The notes below the pieces were generated by a model. It searched no databases, had not been told where the DNA came from, and saw only the letters and a list, made by a program, of their open reading frames with translations. This document shows positions 1 through 12,537 of a stretch of 64,000 bases of DNA, one piece after another. Source of the DNA: Lanius collurio (taxonomy: Eukaryota; Chordata; Aves; Passeriformes; Laniidae); NCBI GenBank assembly GCA_020086605.1, contig JACBWW010000004.1, positions 40,903,565-40,967,564 of the forward strand, given 5' to 3'. Within the stretch, counting starts at the first letter, position 1. Each line of letters starts with the position of its first letter. A program made the translations under genes and the position numbers.

Positions 1-1549
1 TTCTTCCCCACATCCAATTTGGGAAGCTACCTACCAGCTAATACAGAACTGCTGGTTCCCTTCCACTGCTGAGTATTTTTTCCTGAGACACTCTGGTTCA
101 ATAGTGCCATGGAAAGGAGAAAAAACAGTGTAATAGAATTTAAGTCTTGTGCTATTCTAGATACCATTGCCAGAGCGAATTTAAATTGCTTTTGAATGAA
201 CTAGAAAGTTCAAGTTAATTGAACACAAGGATTCATGTAGCAAATTACCTTACTACTAATGGTATGGAAGAAAGAAACCTGATTAGTAAGCCCAGCTGGA
301 TACTCGCAATGTGAGAAGTCGAGAGATGCCAGAACTAAATCAGGAAGGTGAAGATCAATAGTTCTTTAATCAATGGTGGATTACAGTGGGATTTATTCTG
401 CTGAAAACAGCAGGGGCAGATAAATTCCCCGCTGAGATTAATTACTGGGAAGGGTGGATGTGAACAGAGGAGTGCAGTTATCTTTGTGACAACTGTAAGT
501 GGCAAGAAGAACACCAGTGGGAGTACAGAGCTCTTTGCCTGAGTCTCTGCTGGTGACCAATGACACCCTCATCAAATTCCCAGCACTTCTTAGGTCCTTA
601 GAAGAAATTGCCCTGAAGCCTGTGGATTTCAACAAACACAAATACTATAAACCAAGAAGCAGGGACACAATTTTTTGGCTTTGTTTTTAAACTGATGGGT
701 TTTTACAGCTGTTGGGTTCCTAAAAAATCCATATTACAGAGACAAAAGCACCAATGTGTGCAGCTGAAGAATGACAGCTTCATGCACAAAGATGCTGATG
801 ACATTCACAGTGACTGCTTAAGTCAAGGAGTTGTCAGAGCTGCTTGGGCTCTGTCTGCTGGGGACATGGAATCCATCATGTCCATGGAATCCATCATGTC
901 CATGGAATCCATGATTACCATTAGGGCCTTTGTTGCCAAATGTTACAGTTTTCACTAACTGGCCCCTAATGCATCATGCTCTAGGGCTAAATACTGTACC
1001 TGAGACACTAAGCAGGATGAGCAGAATAGGGAAATCACAGATCATCTCTTGTAACAGAACTGATTTAGAACAGGTAGTAAATTGAAATTACTGTGACTTT
1101 GAACTGCTTAAGGAATTTACTAACATGACAAAACAAACAGAGCCAACAGCTTAGCTTGTCAGTGCTTGATTTTCTACCAGCTTGAGGGAAAGTCTGCTAA
1201 TTGGTCTCCCGTCCTGACATTTTATGTTCACTTACCTTACCAGAAGACAGCAAGATGCAGAGAGTCCAGCAGATTTTAAATTTGCTGGATGTAATATGAT
1301 GGATTTATTGTTTTCTTACTATGGTTATTACCAGCAGCTCTTTGAGAGGTCTCCATCTTACACTCTGATCAGATGGCATCAACTCTCCCATTTTATTTCT
1401 TGTAGAAAACATTTCAAAAAATATTTTCAACTCTGACTCCATCCAGCTATGTTGGTTTGTTTTCAATGACTCAGAATTCAGGTACTTTAAGAGAAATCTC
1501 TGTGGTTTTTTACTCTGAATTTTATCAGATACCAACAATCATGTCTTTG
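1..1549. other. Sequence downstream of CHID1, no gene recognised
   Basis: This stretch lies beyond the predicted CHID1 polyadenylation site. I translated the longer open frames on both strands and recognised no protein. In mammals the neighbour on this side of CHID1 is TSPAN4, transcribed toward it. I looked for tetraspanin-like coding sequence (four membrane segments, CCG motif) and found none. It could be intergenic DNA or the 3' untranslated region of a convergent neighbour. The only notable structure is an 18-bp tandem repeat at 865-912. Confidence 0.5.
865..912. repeat. 18-bp tandem repeat, about 2.7 copies
   Basis: The unit catggaatccatcatgtc occurs at 865-882 and 883-900 without a mismatch and starts again at 901-912. 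Because 18 is a multiple of three, the open frame through it gives a repeated MESIMS peptide. I see no sign that this frame is a real gene. It is a small minisatellite and may vary in length between individuals. Confidence 0.9.
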
Positions 1550-1569
1550 TGGCAAATCAAAAAAGATTC

Positions 1570-1575
1570 TTTATT
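1570..1575 (-). terminator. CHID1: CHID1 polyadenylation signal
   Basis: A perfect AATAAA on the minus strand (tttatt on the plus strand) lies about 140 bases after the CHID1 stop codon. Cleavage would be expected some 10-25 bases further on, near 1545-1560, giving a short 3' untranslated region of roughly 160 bases. I see no better signal between the stop codon and this point. The exact cleavage site cannot be read from sequence. Confidence 0.7.
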
Positions 1576-1715
1576 GAGAAAAAAATGCAAGTTTAATACA
1601 GATATGATATAAATTACAAAAAATGTTCTAAAAATCACCTCTTCAGGATACTCATATTAATTGAAGGTGGAGCCTCAGTGAAGCAAATAAAGTCTTTCCC
1701 AGATCATCTATGGTT

Positions 1716-1814
<99 letters not shown>

Positions 1815-3856
1815 CTAAGAGAAAGACACATAAAGCAATCACACTTCAGTCCCAGATACCAGACACTCCATACTGCCATCTCTTCATGACATTATCAGAC
1901 CTTTTAAAACATCTCTCCTCGAACCAGCTACTGAAAAACCTCTTCTGTACTTCAAATACTCTCTGGTTAGCAAGCATTAATTCAGTCAAAGACAGTTAAT
2001 CGTACCCATTAATTCAATGACCTAATAAAAGATTACCAGCTAAATTGACAAAATGCCACAGAAATAAATCAGATTTATGAACTATGCAAAGAACTATTCT
2101 AATTTAGGCTATCATTTCACAATGTACAGAAATTCTAACTCTTCCCAGAAATGTCTCACAGGTAAAATAAAACTTTATCACTGAAGACAACCAGAACAAT
2201 TTTTCAAATACCATGAAGATCTCTTGCCTACCCTTGCCTTTTCCCAGGACACAGTCACAATTTACATTACAAAAATTCCATTTTAAAGAGATTCTTGGAG
2301 ATAATTAAAAGTATTTCTATTTGAGCTCCAGCCAGTGATTTAGAAGAGTTAGTTTAGTCATTTGTTTACAAGGGAAGCAATGCCACAGTTCATGTTCTGC
2401 ACCTTTCTTTTTCATTTCAAACAACAAAAATAACTATTTTTTAATATTTTGCTCTCAGGTTTTCTTACTTTGAACTGTAGCACTGCAATGTTTAAACTAC
2501 TCACAGTAGGGATGTGTTTAAAAATCATTTCTATGGGAAACAGAAAAAAGTATCAGCATCATTAACAGATACACTGGGCCTGCCATTCATGACTGCTTTT
2601 AACTAATCATGAAGAAACTAATTTTGAGAAACCTGTCAGTGATTATGACATTAAAAAGGGAAAGAAATGCATTTTTCTGTCTGAGGTAATAAAATTCAGT
2701 GTTTCCCAACCATCTTGACCAACATAAAAATCTCAAAATATTTCATTACAAGCTTTTTGAAAATGGAAAGAAAACCTATTTCCATGCATTCAACAATCAG
2801 CACAGTTTAGCAGTGGTCTGTTAGAGAATAAATAATGAAAGAAATGTTCAGGAAGGAGTGTTCTTAACCTGGTTAGTACTGACAAAGGCAGGGTGAAATC
2901 CTTGCATGAGGCCGAAGAAAACATAGCATAACAGCACAAGCTGTCTTTTCTCTGATAGATTCCCAAGGAAACTTTCTAACAGTCTCAGACACAGCATTAG
3001 CAAGGACATAATTAGATGTGGTAGTTAATATCCCAGATGTGATAGTACTTCCATCAATATTAAATTAATGAAGGGAAATTTCCTTTTACTCATAGTGCTT
3101 AAGATAACAATCTTCTCCAGGAAAACAAAGCCTTAGAACATTTCATACTAGTTTAACCATAAAAAAATTTCCTCCATTCTCTGTTAAGATGACGTAGTTT
3201 CACTACAGAAGCAATTCTTTTCCAGTAGTAAAAGCCCACAGAGGTTTAACATGCTGACTTCAGTTTAATATGAGAAAATCTAAAGATAGCTTCCTAGGAA
3301 CTCAGGCTGTAATTAACCATTTTATCCTGTATTCTGCTCTACTGCACACTACTGTGTAGAAGTTTTCAAAACACTAAAATAGTTCCACAGAAACAACCGA
3401 AGAAAACATGGTGATGCAGGCTGACAGGGAGAATTGGGACCCTGTTACAAAGGAAAGCAAAAGTTCTCCAAGCTTTCAGCCACCATGATGAGAAGGAAAA
3501 TGTCTTTGGTAACTTGTTTGAGAATCTGCAGACAACGTATCTGGTAGTACATAAGCTGTGCACTTGAACAGATCCTCTCACAGCACTGCTTTGTCCTGGT
3601 GTATCTTATCTCAAGTCATGCTTTTTCTTCAGAGGTCCCAATACCCCATTATGCATGAGAGAAAAAAACAAACCTCTTGCACAGGCAGCTGAAGCTTTGA
3701 ATCATAATAATTTACATAACATTTACATGAGGGTAAACTTCTTTCACAAAAGCCTAAACTCAGTTCAACATTTTCTGAAATACCTCAATAATGAAACAGC
3801 TCAAGTAAGTATCTCTGTTCTCTTACAGCCCTGTTACCTGAGAAAGTGGCACCTAC
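1815..3856 (-). other. CHID1: CHID1 last intron
   Basis: This is the intron of about 2.0 kb between the last two coding exons, bounded by gtaggtg at the donor and cttag at the acceptor on the minus strand. It is AT-rich and I recognise no repeat family or RNA gene in it. The open frames inside it on both strands are short and show no recognisable domain. Confidence 0.85.
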
Positions 3857-3899
3857 CTTCAGTGTCGGGTAGAAGACTGCATGTTTTCCTCCCTTATTT
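3857..3899 (-). CDS. CHID1: CHID1 penultimate coding exon
   Basis: This 43-base exon is flanked by a strong acceptor (gttttgcag) and donor (gtaggtg) on the minus strand. Its first base completes a lysine codon begun in the exon at 7168-7248. The next 14 codons read NKGGKHAVFYPTLK, against a very similar stretch ending in VVFYPTLK in mammalian CHID1. The exon ends on a codon boundary, as the next exon requires. It encodes part of the segment leading into the last strand of the GH18 barrel. It is too short to appear as an open frame of its own and was found by its splice sites and similarity. Confidence 0.93.
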
Positions 3900-6800
3900 C
3901 TGCAAAACAAAAAACCTAAATAGTCACAATAGCTTTGATAGATAATAGGATTTTAAACTAAGGTTAGAATTCAAAACCAGTTTTAACTCTTTTCCACTTA
4001 AATGAAACAACCTCAGTGCTGAAGAGAACTGCCAACTTTTTTCTGAACTATTAGTAATAAAATTCAGGTATGCTAGTATGTTCAGAACATGAGTATTAGC
4101 ACATACATATCAAAGACAGAGACTACTTCCCATTTAGTAGCTCATATCTGAGATTTCTTACCCAGTGTTCATTTCACTGAAATCAGACTCTTTTGCTATC
4201 AACTACCATTCATCCCATATTTGCACTCTGGTTACTCTGTCTTCTGAGGGCAGTGTACAGCCAAAATCATCTCTACTTCTCTTCTACTGAAGATAAGAAC
4301 TTCTACTCCCTCCCCTGTCCTAATGTAGATGCAAAAAACCCCACAGCACGTAAATCCAGAAAGCCATTAAGAGAAGGTGCACAACGTATCTAAAAGTCAA
4401 GTATGCACCTGTGTCGCTGTCCTGCAGGTATTGGTTATGGGAACATTTTTCAGAAAGGTCCTCCCTTCATGATTGAGATGAAAGCCCCAAACCTCTTTGT
4501 GCGTAATACCTCATCCAAGAACTGGTTACAACAAAATACAATACAGGCAGGCAGACAAGATTCTTATTTAGCCCATACTGGCTAATTATGCCCTACTGGT
4601 GGCCTTTAAGGAGGACAAGTCTTAAAGAAGGTGAAAGAGGCTTTTGACACTCTCTCCCGTGATATCTTCGTAGACAAGCTCGGGAAGTGCAGGCTGGACA
4701 AGTGGATGGTGAGGTGGATTGAGAACTGGCTGAGTGGCAGACACCAGGGGGTCATAATCAGTGGCACAGGGAGGCCTAGTTGGAGGCCTGTCACTAGCTG
4801 GACACAGACACAGGTTGCTCAGACAGGTGCTGGAGTCTCCTTCACTGGAGATATTCCAGAGCCACCTGGGCACAATCCTGAGTCACATATTCTACAGCTT
4901 GAGTAGGGAGGCGGAACAAGATGATCTCCAGTTGTCCCTTCCAACTTTAACCATTCTGAGATGCTGTGATATTGTGAAAAGGCTGACGGAGAAAACAGAG
5001 GATCCAAGAAGAGATCTCACAACAGAGATGGTTTGATACCATATCATAGTAAACATTGAGATATTTTGTTGCAACTGGATGAGAAAACTGTCACATAGTA
5101 ACAGACAGTTGTGGCTGCTAAATGCGCATCTGAGAAAGATGAAGACATTTGGTTTTCTGATGCAAACTGTGAAAGATTTTCTCCAATTCTCTGAATTACT
5201 ATCTTTCAGGCTAAATTAAATGCTAGCAGTATAAAATATACAGACAGACCAAGCTGTACTGGGCACAAATACCAGGGTTGCATTTTAAACCCCTACGTAA
5301 CAAGAAGGACGAGTTATGAGTGGTCTCACAGCACCACTTTACCACTTAGGCCACGAGAAAATGTAGAGAGCATGTACAGACCAAGAAGGAATTGCTCCTA
5401 AAATCTCACAACTTACATATATGAATACTTGCCTGTGCACTGGGACAAGCACTCAGACTTCTGCAACTATTTGTAACAGACAGTCTCTGCCTGCTGCATG
5501 AAATCATTAGCTGTGCTTTGCTTAAAGATTCATGATTTCATTTCCCAGCCACTGCAGACATGCAGGATTTCCAGGTGAGAGGCTTTCACCAGGGAAGCAT
5601 ACATATTTCAGGCCTGGCTGCCATCCCTGTCCAACATAATCGACCCTTTGCAAAACAAAGTGGTAACTGAAAAAGAGATCCTTAAATAACCCTCCCTGGA
5701 ACCAGATGAACCACACAGCTGACTGCAAAGCACAGCACAAGTGAAGTTTAAAGTGATTTTCAGTCACACTGTGCTTCGTGCATCAAAAATTCCTCAAGGA
5801 AGCCCACACACAAGAACCTCCAAAGGCTGGCTTCAAAGAAAAAAAAGAGGGAGTACTACTGGCAAGCTATCCCTTTCCCACAAGTTCATTTTGCCATATA
5901 AGAAATGTGATTCAGACACAAATCCCAAAAGCATGCCATTCAAACAGAGCCCTCAGAGTTACTCTTTTGAGAGCAAGTTTTAATCCAGTGCTCATTGTGT
6001 CTCCAAATGGATTTTTACATTAAAGATCAGTAAAACAGCTTCTGATTTATTCCTCTTTAGTTAACACAAAAAACTGTAATTGTTTGGTACAAAGTAATTT
6101 TGCAATGGGATACCAAATAATTAAATATGAGGAATACTGATCCCAGTCCTTTCATAAAAACACAGAAAAGAAATTAAAACACTGTCGAACAAAAATTTTT
6201 TTTCTGGTAAGAAATAAAAGTCAAGAAAATGACAGCTGAAAAAACCCTTGAAAAATAAGCTAAAAATACACAGGTAGATGATATGTAGGTTTAGTTTTGT
6301 TTTTTACTTGGGTTTTTAATATTTAAAAATATTTTAGACAAGAATGTTATGGAAATAATGAAGTAGTTTTGATTGTTTCTATTAAAAGCTTCTAAAATGT
6401 GTTCTACTCTTCCTTTCAGTTGTGTGTCTTCACATTCACAATGCACTGAGTAATATACAAGACTTGGCTTTGCAGAAGTAGTAGGATTTGTTTGTATCAT
6501 TTTAGTGTATTTTCGTATATTTGCATAAAAATAACAAATTATCAGAGGATTGATAACATGTTGCTGGATTTATTTATTTAACTCTATTTTAAACAGATTC
6601 TTCCTAGATCAGGAATCCTCTTGTCATTTAATGATGAAAAAAGGAGGACAAAGAACATTATTACCCTGAGTGCTCTTAGTCCATTCAAAAACTTTATCTG
6701 GAAGTCTCTTGGTTTTATTTCTATTACATTTCTCTACCCATTCCATCTAGTGGCAGTTTGTTGCTTAAACAATCTTAGCAGGAGGACTTGTGAAACCAGG

Positions 6801-7167
6801 CTCTTGTACCATAGATTTTTCTCAGAACTATTTTTGGCTGAATTATTGGTAATCACTCGACAGCTCACAGTACTCATCTCAGAGCCTCTGATTAACTGAC
6901 ATTCAATAGATAACTTTGATGGATAATTTCTAAAGATATGGCTCATCAGACCTCTCTTCTAAAAATATTGTTCTAGTTTATGTAATTTCATGAATCCTTC
7001 TCTGATTTTCTCCTCTCATCCAAAGAACTCTTTTATGCTGCAGTTCAGTGTTGACACACAAATTAAAACCAGCAGAATTTCCATTTGCTGAATTCAGTTG
7101 CATACCACAGTCACTGGCTCAAGTCCAAAAATATTTGCAGAACGGTAAGTGAATAAATGTAACTCAC
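3900..7167 (-). other. CHID1: CHID1 intron carrying a CR1 copy
   Basis: This intron of about 3.3 kb has donor gtgagtt and acceptor ttgcag on the minus strand. Its only recognised element is a CR1 fragment at 4605-4976, inserted in the opposite orientation to the gene. The remainder is unique AT-rich sequence. The open frames at 3.6-4.6 and 5.5-6.9 kb show no domain I recognise. Confidence 0.85.
4605..4976 (+). mobile_element. CR1 LINE fragment, reverse transcriptase piece joined to 3' end
   Basis: The first half translates as a piece of CR1 reverse transcriptase (about 4631-4800, containing KEAFDTLSRDIFVDKLGK and later WRPVTS). At about 4800 it jumps directly to the CR1 3' region, with the phrase GGAGTCTCCTTCACTGGAGATATTC and a tail near 4930-4976 resembling the CR1 end (cccttccaac, then attctgag). 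Some 1-2 kb of a full element is therefore missing between the two parts. The element is dead: it is truncated at both ends of the enzyme and lacks the catalytic YADD region. It sits in a CHID1 intron, antisense to the gene. Confidence 0.9.
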
Positions 7168-7248
7168 TTTTTATATTCAAAGTAGTGTTCAGCAATTTGT
7201 TCATCCCAGACAATTTTTGGCTTGTGCTCCTTCAAGGTTTCAATGTAC
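7168..7248 (-). CDS. CHID1: CHID1 third-from-last coding exon
   Basis: This 81-base exon is bounded on the minus strand by acceptor atttgtag and donor gtgagtt. One base completes a codon from the preceding exon (the family has arginine here, which fits xxG). Then 26 codons follow, starting [17 protein letters not shown] and ending in HYFEYK, and two bases of a lysine codon are finished at 3899. Mammalian CHID1 has the matching segment YIQTLKDHRPRMVWD followed by HFFEYKK. It corresponds roughly to residues 320-347 of the 393-residue human protein. It is intact and conserved, so the gene is very probably functional. The preceding exon was not found. Confidence 0.94.
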
Positions 7249-7451
7249 CTACAAATTAAAAACATAGATCTGGAATTAAATTTTCTAAAATGCAGTTATG
7301 AAATTACATTGCAGAGATTTCTGAAAAAGCAGTTTTACCATGTTTAGATGTTGAATGCTGTATCAAAAATATCTTCTTGTTGACAACTAATTTCCTATAC
7401 CACTTTACAATTTAATATTCACATTTTTAGGCTACTTTTTTTTTCTAAAGC

Positions 7452-7751
7452 ATTGCATATAAGTATCTGAAGGGAGAGTGTCAGGAGGTGGTGCCAAGCA
7501 ACCAATGGGCAGAAACTGATGCACAGGAAGTTCCCTCTGATTATGAGGAAAAATGTTATTGGGTTGGTGACCAAGCACAAGAACAGAGTGCCCAGAGAGG
7601 GTGTGGAGTCTCCTTCCCTGGAGATATTGAAAAGATGTCTGGGCACAATCCTCAGTAATGTGGTTTGGGGAACCCTGCTTGAGCAGGGAGCTTGAACCAG
7701 ATGGCCTCCAGTGGCCCCTTATTAACTCTGTGATTGTGTGTGATTCAGTGA
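7452..7751 (+). mobile_element. CR1 LINE 3' fragment
   Basis: The sequence follows the CR1 3' region. It starts at tatctgaagggagagtgtcagg, passes through the GTGGAGTCTCCTTCCCTGGAGA phrase, and continues with a segment reading CTGCTTGAGCAGGGAGCTTG. It ends in the degenerate short tail repeat (ctgtgattgtgtgtgattc). No enzyme-coding sequence is left. It lies about 200 bases upstream of the CHID1 exon at 7168-7248, antisense to the gene. Confidence 0.9.
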
Positions 7752-10073
7752 ATTAATTAAGGTTCATGAATTGAAAAATCTGGAAGGACACATGAAGGCA
7801 CTGTTTTAATATTTCTACATTCTGAAACCCATATGTCAAAGCACAGGAACTGAAGACATCACGAGGCTGTACGTAGCGGTGTCCTCCACTCCATGGCTTG
7901 TGTCATCGGGAAAGTTCTTCTATAAAAGGGGCTTAGCTAATCTTCTAAAACTGAAATTGTCAAGGAAAAGTCACTGCTAATTATTTCTGCTTATGAATTC
8001 TCTCCATCACCAGCTTCTTGGCATTATTTTCTTGCATGGACATTTTGAAGATGGAATGACCTATTTCACCTGACAGAATAAGGATATTATTACTTGTACC
8101 CAAAACACTGCAAGGGGAACTGGAGTGGAAGAGCTGGTATGCTGTAAATTTATGTTCTTGGCTATCTCATAGTATCATCTCAGTGCAGAGACAGTGTCTG
8201 CATTTCTGATGGCAAACAGGAACAAAGCTGCTGGCTGCCATATGTCAGAGGATCAGAAGATGGCAAGATACTGCCACTGATAGAGGCCACGTGGGTGTCA
8301 CACAGCAAAGAGAAGTCTCACTCCCATGTCTCTTCTGCATCTTTTAAGCTGCATCTTTGCCCATCTCCTTTTGCAAAGTCTATCAAAGCCATCTCTCCCA
8401 CAATTGGTCTCTTTCTTGCAATAATTTCTCTGCTCATGACAGGATTTGGATGCAGAAATTTCCTTCAAATCACCTTATTTTTTAATAAGAAATTTCAATC
8501 AGCCACTATCTTGACTGCATCAGTGCTGAAATTCCACCTCACTATTACACATCAAGAAACAGAGAAAAAGTTTGTATTTCTCAGTTTGGAAAAGGTTTGT
8601 TCTCTCATTTGGTAGTATTCTAAAGGCAATTAAAATATCCAGCATTGCCAGGATTAAATTCTCTCTTTTGCTGTGTCTCGCTTATTCATATATTGGTGAA
8701 TTGTTTCCTACTGCTAGTGAGTTTAGAAAAGATTTTTTTTTGTATTGATGTCAAATGAACCCATGCCAGGCATGGATTTATCTCCATAAGCAAACACACG
8801 GGAACCTGTGAGCACATGGAAACATGAAGAGCTATTGCACTCTCCCTCACACACACATGCCCTGGAATAATGAACCTTTTCAAAGAGTGGAAGTTAGACC
8901 TTGAAACCTGCCCATCCCTTTTTAAGACATACAAAATTTTAAGTTTCCCCACTAGAAACATATGCAATGCAAAAATACAAAATATGTTTTATATACTTAA
9001 AATTTAAGGACAGATTTTAACAAATTGTCTCATTCCAGAATGACAACTTCAGTAGTGACAGTAGACTACACTTATATAGAATATGGTACTAAGATGTTCT
9101 AGACCAGAAAACAAGAATTAACAGCCAAGACATCCTGGCATACAGCTTTATTCCTGAATGTATGACTTTAGATGGGAAATCCTAATTGTGCTTGCTAAAA
9201 TTCCCAACACAACTAAAGATCGTTCAAAATACTTATAAAGAAGCTTTAAAATTAGAAATGCAAGGGGAACCAGTTATTATACCCTGTTCTATAAAAGGTA
9301 TATTATTATTTTAAAACTGTTCAGGGTATATACCACATTAATGAGCACCCATCCTGGCACAGAGAATTTATTTCCCTTTCACTTTCTGTCTCTAGGCATT
9401 TATCCCCACAGTATATAAGAGCAGAAATGAACAAGTTCATTTTGAAATCACATCTATGGTGATGAGATTTGCTCCAATCTTGAGCTGGGGAACAAAGAAA
9501 TATTAGCCCCCGAATTGTCACTGCTATCCATTAATATTAGGGGGCCTACTTGAAACATATGAACTGGTTTTTACATTTCCTATTAAGGACAACAGAAAGT
9601 CCAAGCACAACGTTCAAAACAACAAGCTCTCATTTACTTCAGCTGCAACTGCACACGCAATGCTTCTGAAAGTCAAGCTTTATATTTTTCAACCAGACAC
9701 AAAGCTGCTGGGAAGAGCTGGGAAGAGGTGCAGCAGCAAACCACAACTGTTTCCCATGGGCATTCTATTGCCTTAACTTGAGAATAACCCATTCCCTTCT
9801 GTAGTCATTTTCCCTTTCCTTGATTCCTTTCCTTTCAGTACAGCATTCAGGAGCTTTGCAGACAAGAACTCCAAGATATGCCATATTATCCTGTTATCTC
9901 TGTAGTATCCTACCCTGTGTAACATAAGCAGAAAGGTTCCTGTGTAAAACTGCAGCACCTCTATCACAACACACTTGCTTGACTCAAACTAGTGCTTACC
10001 AGGCACTCTTAACATATTATCTCCTAGCTGAGGCAGTACTTGACTCAACAAATATTTGACATGTATTGGTTTA

Positions 10074-10104
10074 AATAAATAAATAGAATAGAATAGAAAA
10101 GCAA
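10074..10104. repeat. AAAT/ATAGA simple repeat
   Basis: A short run of aaat units (taaataaataaat) passes directly into tagaatagaatag units. It is a compound microsatellite of about 30 bases. Confidence 0.7.
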
Positions 10105-12507
10105 AATTTGCCACCACACTGAACAAGATATTCATATGTCTGGGGCAGCAGAGCTCTAGATAAATTTTTGGGTTCTCAAAGAGGAAAAGAAAGGGGCAAG
10201 AAGCTCACCATGGCCAGCTTTCCTTTTTTCTACCCCTTACCTCACTCTACTCCTTTCAACTCATATTTATTGCTACTTTTTCCTCCTCTCTTTCTAATTT
10301 ATCCCTCTTTCTACTGCCTCTGTCCCAGTTCCCTTCTGCTTTTATACTGCTATCCGGACAAATTTATTTGCCTCCTCATCCATCAGCTCCTAACTTACTA
10401 CCTTTCTTCTTTTACCAAGCTGCCTCAGCAGTTAAGAGAATGAAAAACACTGAAAACTCAGCTTCACTGCCTTGCACTACATATTTCCTGGGAGGTTTGT
10501 GACCATTTGCAGAGCAAGTCATGCTGTTTCTGTGGTCCTAGCCTGAAAAAGGAGCAGCACAGATGAAGTATCCGGATTATTGGTGTCAGCCTCTACTGAA
10601 GCACCAGTGCAACATATATAAATGATAGATCTGCATGGATCATCAAGAATGGTAAAACAAAGCAGATGTCACCTGCATGTCCATCTTGCAAATACATGTT
10701 CTGACACAGGCAAGTGCCATTCTGGCTTAAATTGCCACGCCTTTGTCACAATGGGCACATCCTGGTATTCAGAAAAGAACTATTATTTGTGTGACAGATA
10801 CTCCTGGTTACAAACACTGTGGGTTAAAACAAACATTCCCTTCTGCAAAGTAAATGAAAAGCCAAAACATACATATTAGGGAGTTGCTGTAAAGTCAGTC
10901 CTGCCAAAGATGTGTATCTGTGAACAACCCTAATGTGGCTACACCTACACACTATTGCACTTTACTGCACATTCAACAAATAAATAAAGGATCCAGATGA
11001 AAGGTTCTCAGGATTTATGCCTGGTGTTCCTTTACTGAGATGCTTTTTTTCCAAAATATGAAAAATGGCATGGCCCTGGAATATATTAAGTTAAAACCTA
11101 CAATCTTTAGTCCCCCTGAAGAAGGTATTTATCTTCATGGATAATGCTTTTTTCACTGAGAATGTAAAGAAACCAGTCTCTAGTATATCTTTTGCAAGGA
11201 AAATTTACATTCTGGGAAAATAGATAGCTTCATATATAATTCCTAGACTAGGATTTATTTATGAAGTTAAACTTTTTAATCTTCAGGTGTTTTGCTTTAC
11301 TAGTTCTGGATCATTCTTCAACCAAAAACCTTTAGTGGAAAGAAAATCACTACTGAGCATACATTGCATTTTAATGCTCTTTTCTAACACTATAAAGTGT
11401 TTTCTACCTAGTTCTCACATGAACAAAACTCTGATTAGAAGCAACAGGTCTCTATTCAGAACGAAGGATCATTTTCTCCTGCTACAGAAAATTGAGTTTA
11501 TCTTCCACTATAACAACTTTGAGTGATTCACTCAAAGAATAAAAATACTACTCAACTTGAAAATCTATACCACACATTTTCTTTTTCGTTTTGTTCCGTT
11601 ACAATAGGCTTCGTCATTAAAATGTGAACCTACCCAGAATTGCACCTTCATACCTGACTATCAACAGTGCCTATGCACGGCAACAATGTGACAGACTCAG
11701 CTGGAGAGGGCCCATCCTCCCCCTTCCTAGGGAGCTGTATCTCTTAATAAAAGTAAGAGAAGTCACATAAAAGGCTGTATTCTAAAGCTCAAGAGTTCAG
11801 ATTTCTGATGCAAAACAATTTTACAGAAATAGCTCCAAAACACTTTTCACAGGAGTACTCCTAAGAACATTCCCTATCTCAGTACATAGCTGCCAAAAAG
11901 GTACCAGTCAGTTTCCCCATGGCTCTGTGTACATCAGGACACTCTGGGAAAGGGCAGATACCCATCTTCAAAACAAGATTTTTCAGAAGGGTTGGATATA
12001 TAACCTGCAAGTTGAACTCCCTTTTATTTAGTGTTTAATTTTAGCTACTTTGACACTTTCCATTTTAGGTTTTTCATAAATGACTTCCTTTTAGGCAAGA
12101 CAAAATGTCAAGAAACAATACAATCTGGAGACATTTTCAAAAAAAGGTTTTAAAAGTGGGAAGTTTTTGGCCTTCTCTGCTTCTTAGAAGATCATTTCTA
12201 AAGAATAAATGCAAAAATTCTGAATAGCCTACAAGCTGCTGAATGATTCATTCATGAAACTAACAGTTTTGATAAAAGGTGCCTTAAATGGTAATAGATA
12301 AAAACACAAAAGGAAAAAAAAATTGAAAAATAAAAAAGATTTTATACAGATTTTGAGTTCTCACTAACTCAGTCCCTAAAATTGCAGCTTGCAAAAGGCA
12401 GAGATGCCCCACAATTCAGCAATCTTCAGATATTAGCCTTTAAAATAGTTTTGAAAGCATGCATAAATTTATGAATTTATTGGCAGAGCCAATAACAGCA
12501 TAATGTT

Positions 12508-12537
12508 ATATATGTGTGTGTGTATATATACATATAC
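12508..12537. repeat. TA/TG microsatellite
   Basis: Alternating purine-pyrimidine tract: tata, then five TG units, then tatatatacatata. It is about 30 bases long and likely to vary in length. Confidence 0.85.

Noticed and set aside
1..1549. TSPAN4 3' exon expected from mammalian gene order
   Set aside because: No tetraspanin coding sequence was found in any frame. Any untranslated region cannot be recognised by eye.
10180..10240. Possible CHID1 exon before a gtaagg donor on the minus strand
   Set aside because: The frame needed to join the exon at 7248 has a stop codon and no similarity to CHID1.
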